Positions 53,793 to 58,234 of a stretch of 58,234 nt of DNA are shown here, in pieces; positions within the stretch are counted from its first letter, which is position 1; the number at the start of each line of letters is the position of its first letter. A model generated the notes under the pieces. The model was not told the origin of the DNA and made no database searches. It saw nothing but the letters and a program-made list of their open reading frames with translations. Source of the stretch: Flavobacteriales bacterium UBA1958 (lineage in GTDB: Bacteria; Bacteroidota; Bacteroidia; Flavobacteriales_D; Sanyastnellaceae); contig DDEI01000020.1 in the NCBI GenBank assembly GCA_002336675.1, forward strand, positions 1 through 58,234, read 5' to 3'. A program made the translations under genes and the position numbers.

Positions 53793-56700
53793 ATGACAAA
53801 GAGATTTTCAGCTTTCATACTCTGCCTTTTAGGATTTAGCTACATCCTTATTGGTCAAAAAGCCAATTCAAACTCTTTTAAAATTAACTGGATAACGGAA
53901 AACTCTCAAAAGGTTACACCAATAAATGAAAGTTTTTTCGAAAATGAAGAGTTTGATGAGGCAGGAATTCCTTATACCATAATTTCGAAAGAAATAAAAG
54001 GCTCCCCTAAAAATGTAGAAATATCTTTGACTAATGTTCAATATGAGGTGGGAAATCTTAAAAACTTAAGCCTAGCTAAAATATCTTCCGACTTCAAGGT
54101 AGAAGGCAGCCTTCGTTACGGAGCCAACCAAGCATATGCCATAGCTAAAATAACCCCGGTAAGAAAAAATTCCAGTGGCCAAACTGAAAGACTGATTTCC
54201 TATGAGTTAGAAATTGTATCACGTGGAAATAGAAAAATAAAGTCACGAAGTAAATCTGCAGGAAATTCAGTTTTATCTGAAGGGCTCTGGTACAAAATAA
54301 AAATAGAAAGTGACGGCATTTATCGCATCGACAAGGCTTTTCTGGAAGAGAGCGGAATTGACCCAATTACAGTAAATCCAAATAACGTAAACATATATGG
54401 AAACACCGGGGACCAATTACCTATAGACAACAGCGTCTTTAGACATGATGACCTTGTGGCAAACCCTACTTTATTCAAGGGCAACACAGATGCTAATTGG
54501 GACAATGGAGAATATCTATTATTCTACGGGGATGGATCTAACTCCTGGGAGTTCGCTCCTTCAGAGAGTGGCATGGACTTTAATTTGGAAAAGCACTCCT
54601 ACTCTAGCATAGGTTACTATTTCCTAAGGTTAGATGACATGAGCCCAGTTAGAATTTCCGATGGGGTCACCCCAGTCGGGCCTGCAGATTATAATTCAAC
54701 GGAATTCGATGATTTCTTTTTGTACGAAACTGAATCGGTGAATTTAGTGAAAAGTGGCAGAGAATGGCTAGGAGAAAACTTTGATTTAAACACTCAACTC
54801 TTGCTGAACTTTAACTTTCCTAATATAATCTCCGAGACAAATTTTATGGAAATCACCACAGCTGCAAGATCTATAGGTGGAGTGAGTACTTTTTCATATT
54901 CACTGAATTCTGGAGAAGTGTTTTTAGAGCCCTACTCTGCCATATCCACAGGTGTAATCCAAGAGGTGGCTGTTGCCAACTCACAAACAATCCCATTTAC
55001 TCCATCTAATGACAATATTCAACTTTCTATAGAGTTTGACAAATTTTCAGATGAGTCAGAAGGATGGCTTGATAATGTGGCTTTGCAATGCAAAAGACAA
55101 CTCTCAATGTCAGGAAATTTTATGGATTTCAGAGATGTAGAAGCTGTAGGAAATAACGTAGTAGAGTACACTATTTCCAATGTTTTCAATCCTAATAATT
55201 TCTCAATATGGAATACCACCAACCCAACTTCACCGAGAAATATAGCTTTCAACGTGGGGGATGGCAGTGTAAATTTCAACTACTCTGGTGAAGAATTGGA
55301 AACATTTATCGCATTTAACAATAGCTCCTTCATATCACCAGAAATGATAGGTCAAGTGACTAATCAAAACTTGCACGCTTTATCTAATGTAGACTACATT
55401 ATTTTAAGTAATCCTAACTTTTTAGGAGCGGCAGAGGAATTGGCAGAAATTCACAGAGCAGATGGATTGGTAGTAGAAGTAGTTACTCCAATTGAAGTTT
55501 ATAATGAATTTAGCAGCGGGAACCCTGATGTTACAGCTATAAAAATGTTAATGAAAATGCTCTACGATGATGCTGCTGGAGATTTAGAAATAGCCCCTAA
55601 ATATCTTTGTGTTTTTGGCGATGGAACTTATCAAAATAGAAGCTTAACTTCCTCAGACCCTTATGTCATATCGTATCAGTCAAAAAACAGCTTCTCACCA
55701 GTGAATAGTTATGTCTCTGACGATTATTATGGCTTATTAGACGATGATGAGTCTGAATCAACCTCGGACAAAATGGATATCGGAATAGGAAGGATAATAG
55801 CTAGATCTCAGCAAGAAGCATTTCAAATGGTGGACAAAGTTAGAAGGTATAAGTCTCAAAACAATACTCTAGACGGTGGCTCAGCTTGCACAGGCGATGG
55901 GACTAATTCTACTTTTGGCTCTTGGAGAAATAAAATAATATTTATCTCAGATGATCAAGATGGCAATAACATAGATGGCAATATTCACATGCGATATTCT
56001 GAAGAATTACATGACACCATAAAAAATAACCATTTAGAATTCAATATCGATAAAATTTATGCGGATGCTTATGTTCAAACCTCCACTCCAGGAGGAGAGA
56101 GGTATTATGATGCCAAAGAAAACATTCAACGGGCAGTTCAAAATGGAGCCCTAGTAGTAAACTACATTGGTCATGGTGGAGAGAAAGGATGGGCTCATGA
56201 GCGCATCTTAGACATTCCTACAATCAGAAACTGGACAAACACTACCAAAATGCCGGTTTTTATAACTGCAACATGCGAATTAACAAGATTCGATGACCCA
56301 GAATTTTTATCCGCAGGGGAATTAATTTATCTAAACCCCGATGGAGGAGCCATCGCCATGATGACTACTACTCGAATAGTCTTTAGTGGAAGCAATCAAT
56401 CTCTCGCTAGGGCATATTACCATGCGGCTTTCGGCTCTGAAACGACACCTGAGCAAACTCTTGGCGAGTCCTATAGACTAACTAAAAATGCTGTCAACGG
56501 AATTAATCAGAAGAATTTCTCATTAATAGGAGATCCCGCGTTAGCTCTAGTCCACCCTAAGAAAGAGGTGTATACCTCTTCTATTAATAGCACCGAGGTC
56601 ACGCAGTTCACTGATACGCTTAGTGCTTTAGAGACGGTCACTGTAGGCGGTTATGTAGGAGATGAGAACGGAAACATCATGTCAGACTTTAATGGCTTCG

Positions 56701-57650
56701 TGTATCCCACGGTATATGACAAAGAACAAATTTTATTCTCATTAGCAAATGACGCAGGAGACAACAGCATAGTTCCTTACCCATTTGACCTTACTAATAA
56801 TGTACTTTATAATGGAAAAGCAACCGTAACCAATGGGAATTTTGAATTTACATTTGTAATCCCCCGTGATATTAACTATCAAGTCGGAGCTGGAAGAATT
56901 TCATACTATGCTGTAGATGGAAGCATAGATGGTCATGGGCAATACAGTGACTTCCTCATAGGAGGGTCTTCTGATGATATCGTTCTAAATGAAGAAGGTC
57001 CTAATATAAAACTATATCTGAACAATACCGACTTTATAGATGGAGGAATTACCGATGCAATTCCTATTCTTCTTTCTAAACTACAAGACGAAAATGGAAT
57101 TAATACTGTAGGAAATGGAATAGGTCACGACTTGAAAGCAGTCATAGATGAGAATACCTCTCAAGCTATAATCCTAAATGAATATTACGCTGCAGATGAG
57201 GACTCCTATCAAAGTGGAGAAGTTCGTTTCCAATTATCTGAGCTTAGTGAAGGGAATCATACGCTTTCATTAAAGGCCTGGGACACGCACAACAACTCTT
57301 CCGAAGAAATCTTAAATTTTACGGTGGTTACAAGCGAAGAATTGGCATTAGATCACGTTCTTAATTACCCCAACCCTTTTACCACGAGAACAGAGTTTAT
57401 GTTTGAGCATAATGCGGCGTGCAGCACTCTTGATGTTCAAATTCAAGTTTTCACTGTAGGAGGGAGTTTAGCCAAAACAATAAATAGAAGAATAGGCAGT
57501 TCAGGATACAGAGCTAACGGTATTATCTGGGATGGAAAAGATGATTTCGGAGATGAATTGGCCCGAGGAGTCTATGTTTACAAAGTTAAAATAAGCACTC
57601 CCGAAGGTTTGAGTACGGAAGAATTTCAAAAGCTTGTATTACTAAAATAG
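53793..57650 (+). CDS. porU: T9SS C-terminal signal peptidase PorU
   Basis: A 1285-aa gingipain-family (C25) cysteine peptidase that removes the C-terminal sorting domain of T9SS cargo at the cell surface and attaches it. It has a signal peptide at about residues 1-21, a long N-terminal beta region, and a catalytic domain with His H794 (NYIGHGGEKGW) and Cys C828 (FITATCELTRFDDP). The C-terminus has its own sorting-like domain (LNYPNPFTTRTEF, DDFGDELARGVYVYKV). The length is normal for PorU. porV follows after 53 nt. Confidence 0.95.
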   Translation: MTKRFSAFILCLLGFSYILIGQKANSNSFKINWITENSQKVTPINESFFENEEFDEAGIPYTIISKEIKGSPKNVEISLTNVQYEVGNLKNLSLAKISSDFKVEGSLRYGANQAYAIAKITPVRKNSSGQTERLISYELEIVSRGNRKIKSRSKSAGNSVLSEGLWYKIKIESDGIYRIDKAFLEESGIDPITVNPNNVNIYGNTGDQLPIDNSVFRHDDLVANPTLFKGNTDANWDNGEYLLFYGDGSNSWEFAPSESGMDFNLEKHSYSSIGYYFLRLDDMSPVRISDGVTPVGPADYNSTEFDDFFLYETESVNLVKSGREWLGENFDLNTQLLLNFNFPNIISETNFMEITTAARSIGGVSTFSYSLNSGEVFLEPYSAISTGVIQEVAVANSQTIPFTPSNDNIQLSIEFDKFSDESEGWLDNVALQCKRQLSMSGNFMDFRDVEAVGNNVVEYTISNVFNPNNFSIWNTTNPTSPRNIAFNVGDGSVNFNYSGEELETFIAFNNSSFISPEMIGQVTNQNLHALSNVDYIILSNPNFLGAAEELAEIHRADGLVVEVVTPIEVYNEFSSGNPDVTAIKMLMKMLYDDAAGDLEIAPKYLCVFGDGTYQNRSLTSSDPYVISYQSKNSFSPVNSYVSDDYYGLLDDDESESTSDKMDIGIGRIIARSQQEAFQMVDKVRRYKSQNNTLDGGSACTGDGTNSTFGSWRNKIIFISDDQDGNNIDGNIHMRYSEELHDTIKNNHLEFNIDKIYADAYVQTSTPGGERYYDAKENIQRAVQNGALVVNYIGHGGEKGWAHERILDIPTIRNWTNTTKMPVFITATCELTRFDDPEFLSAGELIYLNPDGGAIAMMTTTRIVFSGSNQSLARAYYHAAFGSETTPEQTLGESYRLTKNAVNGINQKNFSLIGDPALALVHPKKEVYTSSINSTEVTQFTDTLSALETVTVGGYVGDENGNIMSDFNGFVYPTVYDKEQILFSLANDAGDNSIVPYPFDLTNNVLYNGKATVTNGNFEFTFVIPRDINYQVGAGRISYYAVDGSIDGHGQYSDFLIGGSSDDIVLNEEGPNIKLYLNNTDFIDGGITDAIPILLSKLQDENGINTVGNGIGHDLKAVIDENTSQAIILNEYYAADEDSYQSGEVRFQLSELSEGNHTLSLKAWDTHNNSSEEILNFTVVTSEELALDHVLNYPNPFTTRTEFMFEHNAACSTLDVQIQVFTVGGSLAKTINRRIGSSGYRANGIIWDGKDDFGDELARGVYVYKVKISTPEGLSTEEFQKLVLLK

Positions 57651-57673
57651 AAACATAAAACCTAAACAAGACG

Positions 57674-57681
57674 TATATTTG
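57674..57681 (+). promoter_or_regulatory. -7 promoter element of porV
   Basis: TATATTTG matches TAnnTTTG and ends 22 nt before the porV ATG, so porV may have its own promoter besides read-through from porU. No -33 element is evident. Confidence 0.55.
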
Positions 57682-57703
57682 CACACCTTACAAAAGGCCT
57701 AAA

Positions 57704-58234
57704 ATGTTTAAACAACTAATTATAATTACTGCCGTTTTATTGGCTTCAATTCAAGTTAAAGCGCAAAATCTAACTAATGAAGAAGCTGCTGCTGCTGTTC
57801 AGCTAAACACAATTACTACTGCAGTGCCATTTTTACTTATAGCCCCTGACACGAGAGGAGGGGCATTAGGAGATGCTGGGGTAGCTACATCACCAGACGG
57901 TAATTCTTTACACTGGAATGTGGCTAAACTTGCTTTCTTGGCAGAGATGAGTGGAACCAGAGTGAAATCAGAGAGACCAGATTTTGGTATTTCACTTTCT
58001 TATTCTCCATGGCTAAGGAGTTTGGTAGACGACATGAGTTTAGCCTATTTATCGGGATATAAAATTTTAAATGACAAACAAGCTTTCACGGGAGCCTTGA
58101 GGTTTTTTGATTTAGGTACTATTACTTTTACTGACATTAATGGAAGTGTAATTAGAGATTTTAAGCCGATAGAGTTTAGTTTCGACTTAGGATTCTCTCA
58201 GAAACTTTCCGACAAATTAAGTGGAGGGTTCGCA
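57704..58234 (+). CDS. porV: T9SS outer-membrane protein PorV (3' end outside window)
   Basis: An open frame from ATG 57704 runs off the right edge after 177 codons. It has a signal peptide (about residues 1-21, ending VKAQ) and the PorV hallmark FLLIAPDTRGGALGDAGVATSPDGNSLHWN near residues 46-75, written in parts: LLIAPDTRGG, ALGDAGVATS, NSLHWN. PorV is a beta-barrel shuttle that carries cargo from the translocon to PorU. The C-terminal part is missing only because the window ends. Confidence 0.93.
   Translation, partial: MFKQLIIITAVLLASIQVKAQNLTNEEAAAAVQLNTITTAVPFLLIAPDTRGGALGDAGVATSPDGNSLHWNVAKLAFLAEMSGTRVKSERPDFGISLSYSPWLRSLVDDMSLAYLSGYKILNDKQAFTGALRFFDLGTITFTDINGSVIRDFKPIEFSFDLGFSQKLSDKLSGGFA

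Overview
The window is AT-rich core chromosome from a Bacteroidota bacterium, most likely a marine member of Flavobacteriales. The evidence is type IX secretion/gliding genes (porU, porV, a porP/sprF homologue, gldJ), two secreted proteins with T9SS C-terminal domains, a fused lpxC-fabZ, sigma-54 and dnaG of Bacteroidota type, and the TAnnTTTG promoter element of this phylum in front of many genes. I see no prophage, insertion sequence, CRISPR array or defence island, and no clearly undescribed multigene system. The unusual signals are at the level of gene starts, leaders and individual proteins.

Layout. 1-5.3 kb: the truncated start of a membrane protein, mgtE with a 2-hydroxyacid dehydrogenase gene, then a minus-strand ExbB/membrane protein/ExbD/ExbD operon. 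5.4-10.4 kb: tRNA-Ser, ansA and tatD, a divergent family-9 glycosyltransferase that lacks an ordinary start codon, a thioesterase, a T9SS cargo protein and tRNA-Phe. 10.5-14.4 kb: lpxD, lpxC-fabZ and lpxA followed by an ABC ATPase, also without an ordinary start codon. 14.5-22.4 kb: CHAP amidase and DUF4301 pair, Hpt protein, galE, then asnS-rpoN-PAP2 and a LolD-type ATPase. 22.5-35.6 kb: a large T9SS type-B protein, gpmI, acyl-CoA dehydrogenase with a methyltransferase, anmK, an amino-acid dehydrogenase with nhaB, and exbB-exbD-tonB-folC. 35.7-45.2 kb: tRNA-Val, a fused oligopeptide ABC ATPase with a lipoprotein gene, dnaG, a TPR protein with a lipoprotein, serS, and rplU-rpmA separated by an unusually long spacer. 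45.3-58.2 kb: an EamA exporter, two small lipoproteins, a LuxE-like enzyme, tyrS, murF, gldJ and porP/sprF, with porU and porV (cut by the window end) running the other way.

The genes fit together mainly as envelope biology: lipid A synthesis, peptidoglycan precursor and recycling steps, two ExbB/ExbD energisers, lipoproteins, and secretion and gliding. They are mixed with housekeeping translation, replication and glycolysis genes.

Perfect TAnnTTTG boxes were found before mgtE, tatD, the glycosyltransferase, the thioesterase, a T9SS cargo gene, tRNA-Phe, lpxD, lolD, gpmI, acyl-CoA dehydrogenase, the dehydrogenase at 29.6 kb, tRNA-Val, rplU and porV. In four of them the box sits only 4-7 nt before the start codon, which predicts leaderless or nearly leaderless mRNAs. 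Five genes are forced to start at TTG. Two more have their conserved N-terminus upstream of any ATG, GTG or TTG.
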